DNA of 64,000 nt from Tragulus kanchil (GCA_022376925.1 JAIOJX010000026.1:197446400-197510399), one strand, 5' to 3'. Counted from the first letter of the stretch, positions 12,276 to 24,437 are shown. Made by a program: numbers and translations. The notes: generated by a model not told the origin, from the letters alone.

Positions 12276-12593
12276 AAGATTTATTTGTTTATTTATTTTG
12301 GTGGGGGTGGGGTGGGGAGGGAGGGGAGCAGGTGGGCCACTTCTATTGGTCTTTCATTTCTCCATTTTCATCCATCTTTGTTCTTTGGCCCGTGTGGGCC
12401 TCCCATCGCGGTGGCCTCTGTTGTCGCAGAGCGCCGGCTCTGGGCACATGCGCTCCAGAGCTTTGGCTTGGTAATTGGACACATCAGTCCAGCCGTTCTG
12501 CGGCACGTGGGATCTTCCCAGGCCAGGGATCAAACCGGCGCCCCTTGCACTGCAAGGCGGTGTGCTTGCCCACTGGACCACCAGGGAAGCCCC
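12276..12593 (-). repeat. CHR-variant SINE
   Basis: Reverse-strand copy: T-rich tail ('atttatttgtttatttattt'), then 'ccacttctattggtctttca', 'ggcctcccatcgcggtggcc', 'ggtaattggacacatcagtc' and 'ggaccaccagggaagccccc'. A 13-bp target-site duplication 'caagttcgttttt' flanks it at about 12256 and 12594. That marks a genuine retroposition event. Confidence 0.92.
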
Positions 12594-13380
12594 CAAGTTC
12601 GTTTTTGTGAGCTCTAAGTTTTTTTCTAAAGCCAATGAAACATATGAGTAGGAATATTAAACAGAAGTATCTGCAGTTTGTCACTACTTATTTCAAGTTC
12701 TCTATTGCTTTACAGAATGTTGTGAATTTGCTACATGTATATTTTGTGTTATATAATTATGACATAGTCTAGTTGTATTGTCAATATGCTGCTCGGGGAA
12801 ACCTGGGGCCTATGCTCCGTATCAGAGCTTGTTGACTCAGGTTTGTAAGTAAAATTACAAGAGCTTGCTTATCAGGCTTTTGCTGGCTACTTTCAATTAT
12901 TACTGTGTTCCTAGGGTGTGGTGTACTAGAAGGAAACATGGAAAGGGGGCTATGGCATGCTGGGGAAAAAAAAACAGGTAGCAAAGGCAGTAATAAGGCA
13001 GGAGACAGCATATAAAACCCTTAGTCATCGTGGCGTGCCTCCTGCGGCACATCCCTAAGGTCCCTGAACCTTAGCACAAAGGCGAAGTTGTCCTCAATAT
13101 ATTGTGTTCAATTAGGCCAGAAAGTATCTGTTACAGCTTTAATAGACTGCCATTAAAAATAAAAGCATGTTTAAAACAGTTAACTTCAGCTATCTTAAAA
13201 ATTGCTCATATACCACACCTAATTTCCTAGTCTTGTTTGATGAATGACTTATGTCTCGGTAGTACTATTTTAAAATAACTATTATGTTTACAGAGTCTAC
13301 GTTTGGTACTTCTCTAAACATACACATCTTATTCCTCTCTGCAGTTGTCTAAGCAATAAACTCAAGTTCGTTTTTTTTTT

Positions 13381-13698
13381 AAGATTTATTTGTTTATTTA
13401 TTTTGGTGGGGGTGGGGTGGGGAGGGAGGGGAGCAGGTGGGCCACTTCTATTGGTCTTTCATTTCTCCATTTTCATCCATCTTTGTTCTTTGGCCCGTGT
13501 GGGCCTCCCATCGCGGTGGCCTCTGTTGTCGCAGAGCGCCGGCTCTGGGCACATGCGCTCCAGAGCTTTGGCTTGGTAATTGGACACATCAGTCCAGCCG
13601 TTCTGCGGCACGTGGGATCTTCCCAGGCCAGGGATCAAACCGGCGCCCCTTGCACTGCAAGGCGGTGTGCTTGCCCACTGGACCACCAGGGAAGCCCC
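13381..13698 (-). repeat. CHR-variant SINE, second copy
   Basis: Same insertion as 12276-12593, including its flanking target-site duplication, repeated by duplication pair 6. The T-run is two bases shorter. Confidence 0.92.
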
Positions 13699-14016
13699 CA
13701 AGTTCGTTTTTGTGAGCTCTAAGTTTTTTTCTAAAGCCAATGAAACATATGAGTAGGAATATTAAACAGAAGTATCTGCAGTTTGTCACTACTTATTTCA
13801 AGTTCTCTATTGCTTTACAGAATGTTGTGAATTTGCTACATGTATATTTTGTGTTATATAATTATGACATATGTCGCTAGGTTTGCAAATACTCTGTCCA
13901 ACTAAGAATGATGGTGCCTTTTAACTTAATTTCTTCAGGTCGAGTTGAGGAAACTGGACTGTTTGAGAACTTGGGCTGGCAATAATGTTTCTAATAGGGC
14001 TGTGTGTGTGTGTGTG

Positions 14017-14222
14017 TGCTCAGTTGCCGAGTCGTGTCTGACTGTTTGCAGCCCGATGGACCGTAGCCCACCAGGCTTCTCTATCTGTGGAATTTTCCAG
14101 GCAAGAATACTGGAGTGGGTTGCCATTTCCTACTCCAGGGGATCTTCCCAACCCAGGGATCGAATGCACATCTCCTGCATTGGCAGGTGGACTCTTTATC
14201 ACTGAGCCACCAGTGAAACCCC
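14017..14222 (-). repeat. Bov-tA SINE with adjoining (TG)n
   Basis: Reverse-strand Bov-tA: 'cgagtcgtgtctgactgttt', 'gaatactggagtgggttgcc', 'ggggatcttcccaacccagg', ending 'gagccaccagtgaaacccc'. A (TG)n run at 14000-14017 abuts its 3' side, a common microsatellite origin at SINE tails. Confidence 0.93.
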
Positions 14223-15127
14223 TCTAACAGGACTAGAAACAAATATTTTCCAGTATCTGTACTCTGATATCCGAAGCCTTTATATTCACTCAGATGCTTA
14301 AATCTCTGTGTGCACTGAATTAGAAGGAATCAATATGAGTGAGAAAACCTCTTTACAATGCAAAGTAGAAATTTGCTGGGAATTATTATAGATGATGCAA
14401 ACTCCAGAAACTGAACATAAAGTTTTAAATTATTTTTCTGCTTAAAATACAATATATGAATATTGCAGAAAGATAAAACATTCCAGAAATATAGGACAGA
14501 ATTAAAGTTTTTTGTTTTCTTAATTTCTTTTCCTCACCCACACCAGCAAATCACAGCTAGGTTTTTGTGTGAATTCCTCAAGAATTTCCAAAGTTGTGCT
14601 TTGATTTTGCCTTGAGAACATCACTATTTAAGTACAATGATTATTTTGTGATTATAGTGCCCATCACATAGATAACATTTTTAAATGCACATTAAATTTG
14701 GTTCACTGTCTGTACAGTTATGATAGGGACTTTCAGAAATTGCTTCCCAGTGTTAGACATGACTCACTTTAGTTTTCATTCTTTGGAACATGAAGAGCTG
14801 GCTAGGCCTGTTTCTCTTGGTTCCCACACTCTCTCCACGGCCTCATCCAACTGTCCCTCAAAGGAAAAAATTAAAAACAGAAGTATCTGCAGTTTGTCAC
14901 TACTTATTTCAAGTTCTCTATTGCTTTACAGAATGTTGTGAATTTGCTACATGTATATTTTGTGTTATATAATTATGACATATGTCGCTAGGTTTGCAAA
15001 TACTCTGTCCAACTAAGAATGATGGTGCCTTTTAACTTAATTTCTTCAGGTCGAGTTGAGGAAACTGGACTGTTTGAGAACTTGGGCTGGCAATAATGTT
15101 TCTAATAGGGCTGTGTGTGTGTGTGTG

Positions 15128-15333
15128 TGCTCAGTTGCCGAGTCGTGTCTGACTGTTTGCAGCCCGATGGACCGTAGCCCACCAGGCTTCTCTATCTGTG
15201 GAATTTTCCAGGCAAGAATACTGGAGTGGGTTGCCATTTCCTACTCCAGGGGATCTTCCCAACCCAGGGATCGAATGCACATCTCCTGCATTGGCAGGTG
15301 GACTCTTTATCACTGAGCCACCAGTGAAACCCC
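15128..15333 (-). repeat. Bov-tA SINE, second copy
   Basis: Repeat of 14017-14222 within duplication pair 7, including the adjoining (TG)n. Confidence 0.93.
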
Positions 15334-15973
15334 TCTAACAGGACTAGAAACAAATATTTTCCAGTATCTGTACTCTGATATCCGAAGCCTTTATATTCAC
15401 TCAGATGCTTAAATCTCTGTGTGCACTGAATTAGAAGGAATCAATATGAGTGAGAAAACCTCTTTACAATGCAAAGTAGAAATTTGCTGGGAATTATTAT
15501 AGATGATGCAAACTCCAGAAACTGAACATAAAGTTTTAAATTATTTTTCTGCTTAAAATACAATATATGAATATTGCAGAAAGATAAAACATTCCAGAAA
15601 TATAGGACAGAATTAAAGTTTTTTGTTTTCTTAATTTCTTTTCCTCACCCACACCAGCAAATCACAGCTAGGTTTTTGTGTGAATTCCTCAAGAATTTCC
15701 AAAGTTGTGCTTTGATTTTGCCTTGAGAACATCACTATTTAAGTACAATGATTATTTTGTGATTATAGTGCCCATCACATAGATAACATTTTTAAATGCA
15801 CATTAAATTTGGTTCACTGTCTGTACAGTTATGATAGGGACTTTCAGAAATTGCTTCCCAGTGTTAGACATGACTCACTTTAGTTTTCATTCTTTGGAAC
15901 ATGAAGAGCTGGCTAGGCCTGTTTCTCTTGGTTCCCACACTCTCTCCACGGCCTCATCCAACTGTCCCTCAAA

Positions 15974-16756
15974 TTGCTACACACTCAGTAAAAAACTCGT
16001 TTTTACATTTTTGATATATTTTTTAATAGTTCTCAGATAAATTACTTATTTGCTTCTTGTTCTTTTTTTCTTTTTTTTTCTTTGTAGGAAAAAAGTCAGT
16101 TAGTCTAAGCTTTAGAAGCTTAAACTTTGATGAAAGTCATAGTTGTCTCTATTGAAGCAAAGAACATTTCAGAAAAGTTAGTACCCAGTTCTTTGCATTC
16201 TGGATAGATACAAAAGCTTCACAATTTGTCATTTTACACTTCCCAGTCCATTAAAGAGGTAGATAATTATTTTCTGTTGATCTGCAACCAAAATCCTTGG
16301 CATATCAAATGGTTGAATATAAGTAGGAGAGTAATTAGCAGTCTTATGTTTCTAATTATTAACGCTTAATTGAAGTGACAAAATGCTTACTAAATAAGTG
16401 GATAAGAGTGCTTTTAAATTAATGGCTAAATACCTGACTTTAACAAAGATGGGTAAAATTTCCTCATACACAATTGAAAAGCTAAATAGTTCTAAGTCCA
16501 TTCATTAATTTGTTCACTCATTTGTTGTTTGGTTAGTGTATCCAGCCATGTGCATCTATGTATCTTTTTATCTATCCATCTTCTCAAAAAGTACTTTTTG
16601 GAATACCTTCTCTAGAGGTGGCAGTGGGAGAATAAAAAAGCAAGCAAAAAACCCCATAAAACATCAAAGATTTATCCCCAGAAACTAAACATCAATGCTC
16701 TGGTTATAATTCTTAAAGTGGATTTTTGGGGTTCTGTTTCTCTTTAAAAAATTATA
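15974..16756. other. Unassigned single-copy stretch
   Basis: AT-rich non-coding DNA with pyrimidine runs near 16060-16085. No gene or recognisable repeat is seen. Confidence 0.4.
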
Positions 16757-16987
16757 GGGCTTCCCCGGTGGTCCAGTGGGTAAGGACACTGCCTTGCAGT
16801 GCAAGGGACGCTGGTTCGATCCCTGGCCTGGGAAGATACCACGTGCCAAGCAGAGCGGCTGGACCGATGTGTCCAATCCCGAACCGGAGCTCTGGAGTGA
16901 GAGAGGCCACTGCGATGGGAGGCCCACTTAGGCCAAGGAACAAAGATGGATGGAAATAGACAAATGAAAGATCAATAGACGTGGCCA
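16757..16987 (+). repeat. CHR-variant SINE (internally shortened)
   Basis: Head 'gggcttccccggtggtccag', box B 'ggttcgatccctggcctggg', then 'cggctggaccgatgtgtcca'. The copy lacks about 40 bases of the body between 'gagctctggagtg' and 'agaggccactgcgatgggag'. It ends 'caatagacgtggcc' followed by (AC)n at 16987-17001. Confidence 0.88.
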
Positions 16988-17339
16988 CACACACACACAC
17001 AAACCTCACATCCATCCATTTATCCAGCCACTGACACCTTGTAGTCATCCTACATTCCCTCATCCCTCTGTTTCAACCCATTCTTCGATTTTATTTTTAC
17101 TTCTCAAATCTCTCTTGTCTGAACACTTTCCTCTATCTCTGCTAGCCTACCCACCATCATCTCACATAGATAAGAATTAAGAGGCCCTGATGGCCCTGAT
17201 AGAAGTGGCCAAAAAAAAAAAAGAAAAAGAAAAAAAGAGAAAATTTATTTATATAGGTCTGAAGGGAATTTTCTAAGAAACTAAAATTAAAGGCAAAAAT
17301 GTATACTTCAAAGCGCCACGCTAGACGATCTTGATTTAG

Positions 17340-17378
17340 GAAGTCTAGACCTCTTACTTACTATCTGAGAGCTCTTTT
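17340..17378 (-). repeat. Possible MIR, left part (split by 7SL insertion)
   Basis: 'ctagacctcttacttactat' followed, after the 7SL copy, by 'ttcctcatctataatagaga' at 17648 fits the antisense MIR core ('...cctcatctgtaaaatgg...'). The two halves read as one element interrupted by the insertion at 17379-17631. Confidence 0.4.
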
Positions 17379-17394
17379 TCAAATAGTTTTACGT

Positions 17395-17620
17395 GCTGGG
17401 CGGTGGCGCGCGCCTGTAGTCCCAGCTACTCGGGAGGCTGAGGCTGGAGGGTCGTTTGAGTCCAGGAGTTCTGGGCTGCCATGCGCTATGCCGATCGGGT
17501 GTTCGCACTAAGTTCGGCATCAATATGGTGACCTCCCGGGAGCGGGGGAAGGGCTGGGGAGCGCGCACCAGGTTGCCTAAGGAGGGGTGAACCGGCCCAG
17601 GTCGGTAACAGAGCAGGTCA
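17395..17620 (+). pseudogene. RN7SL: 7SL (SRP) RNA retropseudogene, 3'-truncated and without A tail
   Basis: The sequence follows 7SL RNA from its 5' end: 'gcgcctgtagtcccagctac', 'tcgggaggctgaggctggag', 'cgctatgccgatcgggtgtt', 'cactaagttcggcatcaata', 'tggtgacctcccgggagcgg' and 'gaaccggcccaggtcgg'. It stops near RNA position 220 at 'gagcaggtcaaa'. The central S-domain text excludes a simple Alu-like dimer. There is an extra segment of about 15 bases near 17547-17562 and a few substitutions. A perfect 14-bp direct repeat 'tcaaatagttttac' flanks it at 17379-17392 and 17618-17631. The 3' end runs straight into the repeat with no A tract. This matches the known class of tailless retropseudogenes. 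It should not be functional: the 3' third of the RNA is missing. Confidence 0.92.
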
Positions 17621-17631
17621 AATAGTTTTAC

Positions 17632-17712
17632 TATTCATTGCTGGATTCCTCATCTATAATAGAGAGATAATAAAACCTACCTTTCAAATAGGACTATTAA
17701 GGAAGATACTAT
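17632..17712 (-). repeat. Possible MIR, right part
   Basis: 'ggattcctcatctataatag' and 'gataataaaacctacctttc' match the antisense MIR core. Continuation of 17340-17378 across the 7SL insertion. Confidence 0.5.
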
Positions 17713-17716
17713 ACAT

Positions 17717-19903
17717 GAGAACCTTTGCAACTCCAAAATCATATACATTTCTAAGGTATTAGTCATATATAAATGCCTCAATGAAGTAAAAACATATTTT
17801 CAGAGGCATACAGCCTTTTTCTTAGTTTGTGCAAGCATTGTTAATGGCTAATGGCATTCTGTTCCAAGTAATCTGTCAATGTTTGTGAGTTAAGATACAT
17901 CTGTATCTCAGAATTTCTTCTGATTGATTCAAGTGTGTGGTGTGGGGAGGACTGGGAGTGGGGAAGGATGGGCAGAGGAGCGAGGAAGTGTTGGAATGTG
18001 GGGTGAGAAGACAGAAGTGGGCAGGAAGACTTGGCCTGTGGGCTGGTGGCTGAGTGGACTAGGCCTGACCATAGATGGTCTTGTGTTGGTGAGCCTTCTG
18101 GGGCTGGTCCTCTCAGGCATGCTGAGAGCTTGTGTAAATTTTGCAAGTACACTTTAAAAACCTAGAGTGCTAGCATTAGAAGAGGATACACAATTATCCA
18201 TTCCAATCTTCCCAGTTTTGAGAGAGGAAATAGTACCAGAGAGGTTAAGTGACTTGGTTAAAGTCACATAGCTAGTTAGTGATGATAATCAACATGAATT
18301 GATTTGACACTGGGTTATTTTAGATTCCTAAAACAAGTATTGAACTTCTATCCGTTATTATTTTAAATGATGTCTACAACAGACTTGGGGCTCATTCTAT
18401 GCCCATATCACCTTGGTGTCGGGATCAGTGAGGAGCTGGGATGCACGGGGTCAGACGCATGTGCCGGAGCACATGTTACTAGAACTAGTATGCTGACCAC
18501 ACTAACTGTTCCAGACTGGCCCTCATTCTAGAAGAACTTTCTTCTCTTTCCATTGGGCTACATCTTCCCCTCTATGATTTCACTTTTGAAATGATAATGT
18601 TTACTTTTTATTTATTTATTTGTTATGCTTTCTTATTGGTGCTACAAACAAACAAGCCAACAACAACAAAAAAACCCCAATATACTGATAATTGACTCCG
18701 AAGCTGTATGTATTCACTTGCTTTAAGTCTTCCATTTATAAAAATGTCACTGACTAAGTGGAGAGCATTCCAAATATGCACATTTCATCTCTGCTTTTCA
18801 CTTTTAATTTTTGGTGCTTTGAGAACCTTTGCAACTCCAAAATCATATACATTTCTAAGGTATTAGTCATATATAAATGCCTCAATGAAGTAAAAACATA
18901 TTTTCAGAGGCATACAGCCTTTTTCTTAGTTTGTGCAAGCATTGTTAATGGCTAATGGCATTCTGTTCCAAGTAATCTGTCAATGTTTGTGAGTTAAGAT
19001 ACATCTGTATCTCAGAATTTCTTCTGATTGATTCAAGTGTGTGGTGTGGGGAGGACTGGGAGTGGGGAAGGATGGGCAGAGGAGCGAGGAAGTGTTGGAA
19101 TGTGGGGTGAGAAGACAGAAGTGGGCAGGAAGACTTGGCCTGTGGGCTGGTGGCTGAGTGGACTAGGCCTGACCATAGATGGTCTTGTGTTGGTGAGCCT
19201 TCTGGGGCTGGTCCTCTCAGGCATGCTGAGAGCTTGTGTAAATTTTGCAAGTACACTTTAAAAACCTAGAGTGCTAGCATTAGAAGAGGATACACAATTA
19301 TCCATTCCAATCTTCCCAGTTTTGAGAGAGGAAATAGTACCAGAGAGGTTAAGTGACTTGGTTAAAGTCACATAGCTAGTTAGTGATGATAATCAACATG
19401 AATTGATTTGACACTGGGTTATTTTAGATTCCTAAAACAAGTATTGAACTTCTATCCGTTATTATTTTAAATGATGTCTACAACAGACTTGGGGCTCATT
19501 CTATGCCCATATCACCTTGGTGTCGGGATCAGTGAGGAGCTGGGATGCACGGGGTCAGACGCATGTGCCGGAGCACATGTTACTAGAACTAGTATGCTGA
19601 CCACACTAACTGTTCCAGACTGGCCCTCATTCTAGAAGAACTTTCTTCTCTTTCCATTGGGCTACATCTTCCCCTCTATGATTTCACTTTTGAAATGATA
19701 ATGTTTACTTTTTATTTATTTATTTGTTATGCTTTCTTATTGGTGCTACAAACAAACAAGCCAACAACAACAAAAAAACCCCAATATACTGATAATTGAC
19801 TCCGAAGCTGTATGTATTCACTTGCTTTAAGTCTTCCATTTATAAAAATGTCACTGACTAAGTGGAGAGCATTCCAAATATGCACATTTCATCTCTGCTT
19901 TTC
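17717..19903. repeat. Tandem ~1.10-kb duplication, pair 8
   Basis: 17717-18799 recurs at 18821-19903 (offset 1104) with no difference noticed. Filler 18800-18820 belongs to neither copy. The left copy starts inside or just after a MIR fragment. Confidence 0.95.
18165..18290 (+). repeat. MIR SINE
   Basis: 'gaggaaatagtaccagagag', 'gttaagtgacttggttaaag' and 'tcacatagctagttagtgat' match the MIR core on the sense strand. Second copy at 19269-19394 from pair 8. Confidence 0.8.
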
Positions 19904-22073
19904 CTAACTGGATGAATTTGGGCAAATAAATGGGCCTTTCTTGGTATTCATTTCCTTACTGGAAAAAAATTTTACATATTAAAAATAGTAATATTTACAT
20001 AGTAGCGAGTACTAATGAGAAAAATGTGTCAGAAATAATCTGTCATAAATATCAGGCCCTCAACGCAAACTACTTTCTCAATGGAATGATATCACTTTAT
20101 CAGTTTGTCTCTGCAGACGGTCTTTAATTTTGTGAGATAAAGTTCAACTACGTTTAAATGCTGCTCTTCTAAGCGATTTGATTATAGACTTATGTGGAAG
20201 TGTAAGTTGGCAGGAGAGTACGATGTTTGTTTTAATTTACTTTAAATGATTATGTTTGTCTGCATAACAAAGGACGCTGATGTTCTCTTGGCAGCCTAGG
20301 GCATGCCTTAGTTGACTACAGATTTTCTAACAATGCTAGCCTCACAGAAGTGGGTATAGAGAAGACGGAAGATGATAGGAGGGATATTTGGACTACAGTG
20401 TTGTCTCAGTTCCATACCGTTCAGAAAAATCTACAAATCTACAATTCAATTTTACCATTTTTCTTGGTACTCAGTAACACATATGCTACACTCAAAACTA
20501 TCAAACGCCTCAATAATGTTGGTTTTGGCCAAACTTTCTACAACATTTTTTCTTTTTTTAATTTGTCTTCACTTCCTTAAAGATTATACAACTTAAAAGA
20601 TGAAAAAAAAAATTCAGACAAATAGAGATAAATAAAGTGGAAAGAACCTTGACATGGGGCATGGTTAGGGAAGGGTAAGAGTCAGAGACAGTCATGAGAA
20701 AAAATGTTGCCACTATTAAAGAGAAACAGAAAATAAGTTTTGGCAAGGATATGGAAAAATTGGAATCCTTTTGCATTGTGTAGGAACAAAAAATGGTGCA
20801 GCTGCTTTGGAAAGCAGTATGGAATTTCTTCAAAAAATGAAAGAAAATCCAGAATTACCCTATGTTCTGTGTTCTGGCAATGCCACTGCTGGGTATATAT
20901 TCAAAAAAACTCAAAATAGAATCTTGAAGAGATATTTACATATCGGTGTTCATTACAGTTTTTCCCTTGCCACTAAGTGGAGAGCATTCCAAATATGCAC
21001 ATTTCATCTCTGCTTTTCCTAACTGGATGAATTTGGGCAAATAAATGGGCCTTTCTTGGTATTCATTTCCTTACTGGAAAAAAATTTTACATATTAAAAA
21101 TAGTAATATTTACATAGTAGCGAGTACTAATGAGAAAAATGTGTCAGAAATAATCTGTCATAAATATCAGGCCCTCAACGCAAACTACTTTCTCAATGGA
21201 ATGATATCACTTTATCAGTTTGTCTCTGCAGACGGTCTTTAATTTTGTGAGATAAAGTTCAACTACGTTTAAATGCTGCTCTTCTAAGCGATTTGATTAT
21301 AGACTTATGTGGAAGTGTAAGTTGGCAGGAGAGTACGATGTTTGTTTTAATTTACTTTAAATGATTATGTTTGTCTGCATAACAAAGGACGCTGATGTTC
21401 TCTTGGCAGCCTAGGGCATGCCTTAGTTGACTACAGATTTTCTAACAATGCTAGCCTCACAGAAGTGGGTATAGAGAAGACGGAAGATGATAGGAGGGAT
21501 ATTTGGACTACAGTGTTGTCTCAGTTCCATACCGTTCAGAAAAATCTACAAATCTACAATTCAATTTTACCATTTTTCTTGGTACTCAGTAACACATATG
21601 CTACACTCAAAACTATCAAACGCCTCAATAATGTTGGTTTTGGCCAAACTTTCTACAACATTTTTTCTTTTTTTAATTTGTCTTCACTTCCTTAAAGATT
21701 ATACAACTTAAAAGATGAAAAAAAAAATTCAGACAAATAGAGATAAATAAAGTGGAAAGAACCTTGACATGGGGCATGGTTAGGGAAGGGTAAGAGTCAG
21801 AGACAGTCATGAGAAAAAATGTTGCCACTATTAAAGAGAAACAGAAAATAAGTTTTGGCAAGGATATGGAAAAATTGGAATCCTTTTGCATTGTGTAGGA
21901 ACAAAAAATGGTGCAGCTGCTTTGGAAAGCAGTATGGAATTTCTTCAAAAAATGAAAGAAAATCCAGAATTACCCTATGTTCTGTGTTCTGGCAATGCCA
22001 CTGCTGGGTATATATTCAAAAAAACTCAAAATAGAATCTTGAAGAGATATTTACATATCGGTGTTCATTACAG
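19857..22073. repeat. Tandem ~1.12-kb duplication, pair 9
   Basis: 19857-20959 recurs at 20972-22073 (offset 1115). The left end overlaps the right copy of pair 8 by about 47 bases, so 'actaagtggagagcattcc' occurs at 18753, 19857 and 20972. Confidence 0.95.
20690..20960 (+). repeat. L1 3' region, first copy (truncated by duplication junction)
   Basis: 'aagttttggcaaggatatgg', 'aaaatggtgcagctgctttg', 'gaaagcagtatggaatttct' and 'gccactgctgggtatatatt' are the conserved L1M ORF2-end/3'UTR words. The frame is broken. The same stretch reappears at 21805-22073 and there continues into its natural 3' neighbour. Confidence 0.8.
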
Positions 22074-22610
22074 CTTTATTCAATAAATAGCCAAGAGATG
22101 AAAGCAACCAAAGTGTCCACTGACAGATAAATGAACTGTGACAGGACACAGGAGTTAATGCTACAGGGGAAATCATATCCCAACATATAAATGTATCAAT
22201 CTACCCAACACATTGCATATCTTAAATTCACACAATGCTATGTGTCAATTGTATTTCTTTTTTAAAAAAGGGAATAGTGGTCTATACATATAACAAAACA
22301 TTATATAGCCCTTAAAAAGACGAAGACATGCTACAAAATGGATGAAACTTGGGGACATTATGCTTATGAAGTCAGCCAGTCACAAAAAGACAAATATTGC
22401 ATGATTTCACTTAAATGAGGTATCTAAAATAGTCAAACTCCAAGAAGTAGAAAATAGAAGGCTTGTTGCATGGGTTAGTGGGGAGGTGAAAAAGGACAAT
22501 TGTTTTATGGAGTTTGAGTTTTGTAAGATGAAAAATTTCTAGAGCTCTGTTGCACAGCAATGTGCATATACTCAACACTTAGAAAGGGTTAAGATGGGAA
22601 ATTTTTTTTT
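21805..22610 (+). repeat. L1M 3' end, continuous copy
   Basis: After the ORF2-end words it continues through 'agatgaaagcaaccaaagtg', 'gatgaaacttggggacatta', 'gtcagccagtcacaaaaaga' and 'gcatgatttcacttaaatga'. It ends 'taagatgggaaatttt', where a SINE is inserted. The expected L1 tail word 'taccacaatgacc' reappears right after the SINE at 22963. An interruption at about 22140-22275 resembles another L1 3' terminus. Confidence 0.8.
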
Positions 22611-22613
22611 TTT

Positions 22614-22936
22614 TAAACATTTATTTTTAATTTATTTATCTTTTGGGGGGTGGGGTGGGGAGGGAGGTGGACGGGCAGGCCACTTCTATTGGTCTTTCAT
22701 TTCTCTATTTTCATCTGTCTTTGTTTTTTGGCTCGTGTGGGCCTCCCATCGCGGTGGCCTCTGTTGTCACAGAGCACTGGCTCTGGACGCATGCGCTCCA
22801 GAGCTCCGGCTCGGTAATTGGACACATCAGTCCAGCCGCTCCGCGGCACGTGGGATCTTCCCAGGTCAGGGCTCAAACCGGCGCCCCCTGCACTGCAAGG
22901 CGGTGTCTTTACCCACTGGACCACCAGGGGAAGCCC
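22614..22936 (-). repeat. CHR-variant SINE inside L1 3' end
   Basis: Reverse-strand copy with T/A-rich tail, 'ggccacttctattggtcttt', 'ggcctcccatcgcggtggcc', 'aattggacacatcagtccag' and 'ggaccaccaggggaagccct'. It splits an L1 3' tail, so it is younger than that L1. Confidence 0.92.
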
Positions 22937-23332
22937 TGTTTTTTTGTTTTTGTTTTTGTTTTTTACCACAATGACCAAATAGAACCCACGTGTCTTTACA
23001 AACAAACCCCAATGATTGTATCTGGATGAAGGGGAAGTGTGCTATCATAGTAGTTCTGGGGCTGGGCCAGAGTTCTCCGGCTTTCTAACTTGTGAGATTG
23101 AACCTATGTCCCTCTGCCATGTTGTTTCTTGGGCGAGAGATACAGATGTTTCCCAGGGAAGCCCCGCCATCCCTGGGGGAGGAGCCCCAGGACAGCAGAG
23201 TGCTGCTGGAGGAGCAGCCCCCGCTTCAGACTGCTCGCTGCACTGAGTACATCACTGAGTCTCCTAGTCTCAAATTCCCTGTCCACACCTGTGGATAATA
23301 TCTACTTTTTTCTGTTGTGAAGATTAGACACT

Positions 23333-23409
23333 GAGCCTCTTTGCGTGGTAAAGAGCCTGCCTTGCCCATGCAGGAGACTTGGGTTCAGTCCTGGGCTTGG
23401 GAAGATACC
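23333..23409 (+). repeat. Bov-tA SINE, truncated first copy
   Basis: Only the tRNA-like head is present ('gagcctctttgcgtggtaaa ... cttgggttcagtcctgggc'). It breaks at the duplication junction; the whole element is at 24438. Confidence 0.85.
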
Positions 23410-23718
23410 GGGTCCCCAGATTCCCTGGTCTTGGACAAGACCCAAAATGGATGAAACTTGGGGACATTATGCTTATGAAGTCAGCCAGTCACAAAAAGAC
23501 AAATATTGCATGATTTCACTTAAATGAGGTATCTAAAATAGTCAAACTCCAAGAAGTAGAAAATAGAAGGCTTGTTGCATGGGTTAGTGGGGAGGTGAAA
23601 AAGGACAATTGTTTTATGGAGTTTGAGTTTTGTAAGATGAAAAATTTCTAGAGCTCTGTTGCACAGCAATGTGCATATACTCAACACTTAGAAAGGGTTA
23701 AGATGGGAAATTTTTTTT

Positions 23719-24041
23719 TAAACTTTTTTTTTTATTTTTTTTATCTTTGGGGGGGGGGGGTGGGGAGGGAGGTGGACGGGCAGGCCACTTCTATTGGTCT
23801 TTCATTTCTCTATTTTCATCTGTCTTTGTTTTTTGGCTCGTGTGGGCCTCCCATCGCGGTGGCCTCTGTTGTCACAGAGCACTGGCTCTGGACGCATGCG
23901 CTCCAGAGCTCCGGCTCGGTAATTGGACACATCAGTCCAGCCGCTCCGCGGCACGTGGGATCTTCCCAGGTCAGGGCTCAAACCGGCGCCCCCTGCACTG
24001 CAAGGCGGTGTCTTTACCCACTGGACCACCAGGGGAAGCCC
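23719..24041 (-). repeat. CHR-variant SINE, second copy
   Basis: Same insertion as 22614-22936, repeated by pair 10. The T/G homopolymers near its tail differ, as expected for sequencing or assembly noise. Confidence 0.92.
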
Positions 24042-24437
24042 TGTTTTTTTGTTTTTGTTTTTGTTTTTTACCACAATGACCAAATAGAACCCACGTGTCT
24101 TTACAAACAAACCCCAATGATTGTATCTGGATGAAGGGGAAGTGTGCTATCATAGTAGTTCTGGGGCTGGGCCAGAGTTCTCCGGCTTTCTAACTTGTGA
24201 GATTGAACCTATGTCCCTCTGCCATGTTGTTTCTTGGGCGAGAGATACAGATGTTTCCCAGGGAAGCCCCGCCATCCCTGGGGGAGGAGCCCCAGGACAG
24301 CAGAGTGCTGCTGGAGGAGCAGCCCCCGCTTCAGACTGCTCGCTGCACTGAGTACATCACTGAGTCTCCTAGTCTCAAATTCCCTGTCCACACCTGTGGA
24401 TAATATCTACTTTTTTCTGTTGTGAAGATTAGACACT

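Larger units (their letters stand above)
11711..13871. repeat. Tandem ~1.11-kb duplication, pair 6
   Basis: 11711-12766 recurs at 12818-13871. The offset shifts from 1107 to 1105 across a T-run that differs by two bases. Around the junction (12767-12817) the text 'ctggggcctatg' is shared with 11686, but the intervening bases are scrambled. Confidence 0.95.
13765..15973. repeat. Tandem ~1.11-kb duplication, pair 7
   Basis: 13765-14862 recurs at 14876-15973 (offset 1111). The left end overlaps the right copy of pair 6 by about 107 bases, so that stretch occurs three times (12660, 13765, 14876). Filler 14863-14875 is A-rich. Confidence 0.95.

Noticed and set aside
17395..17620. Human contamination through an Alu
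   Set aside because: The sequence contains the central 7SL S-domain words absent from Alu, and its target duplication matches the local ruminant flank.
17395..17620. Functional 7SL RNA gene
   Set aside because: The 3' third is missing, there is an internal insertion, and flanking direct repeats show it is a retroposed copy.
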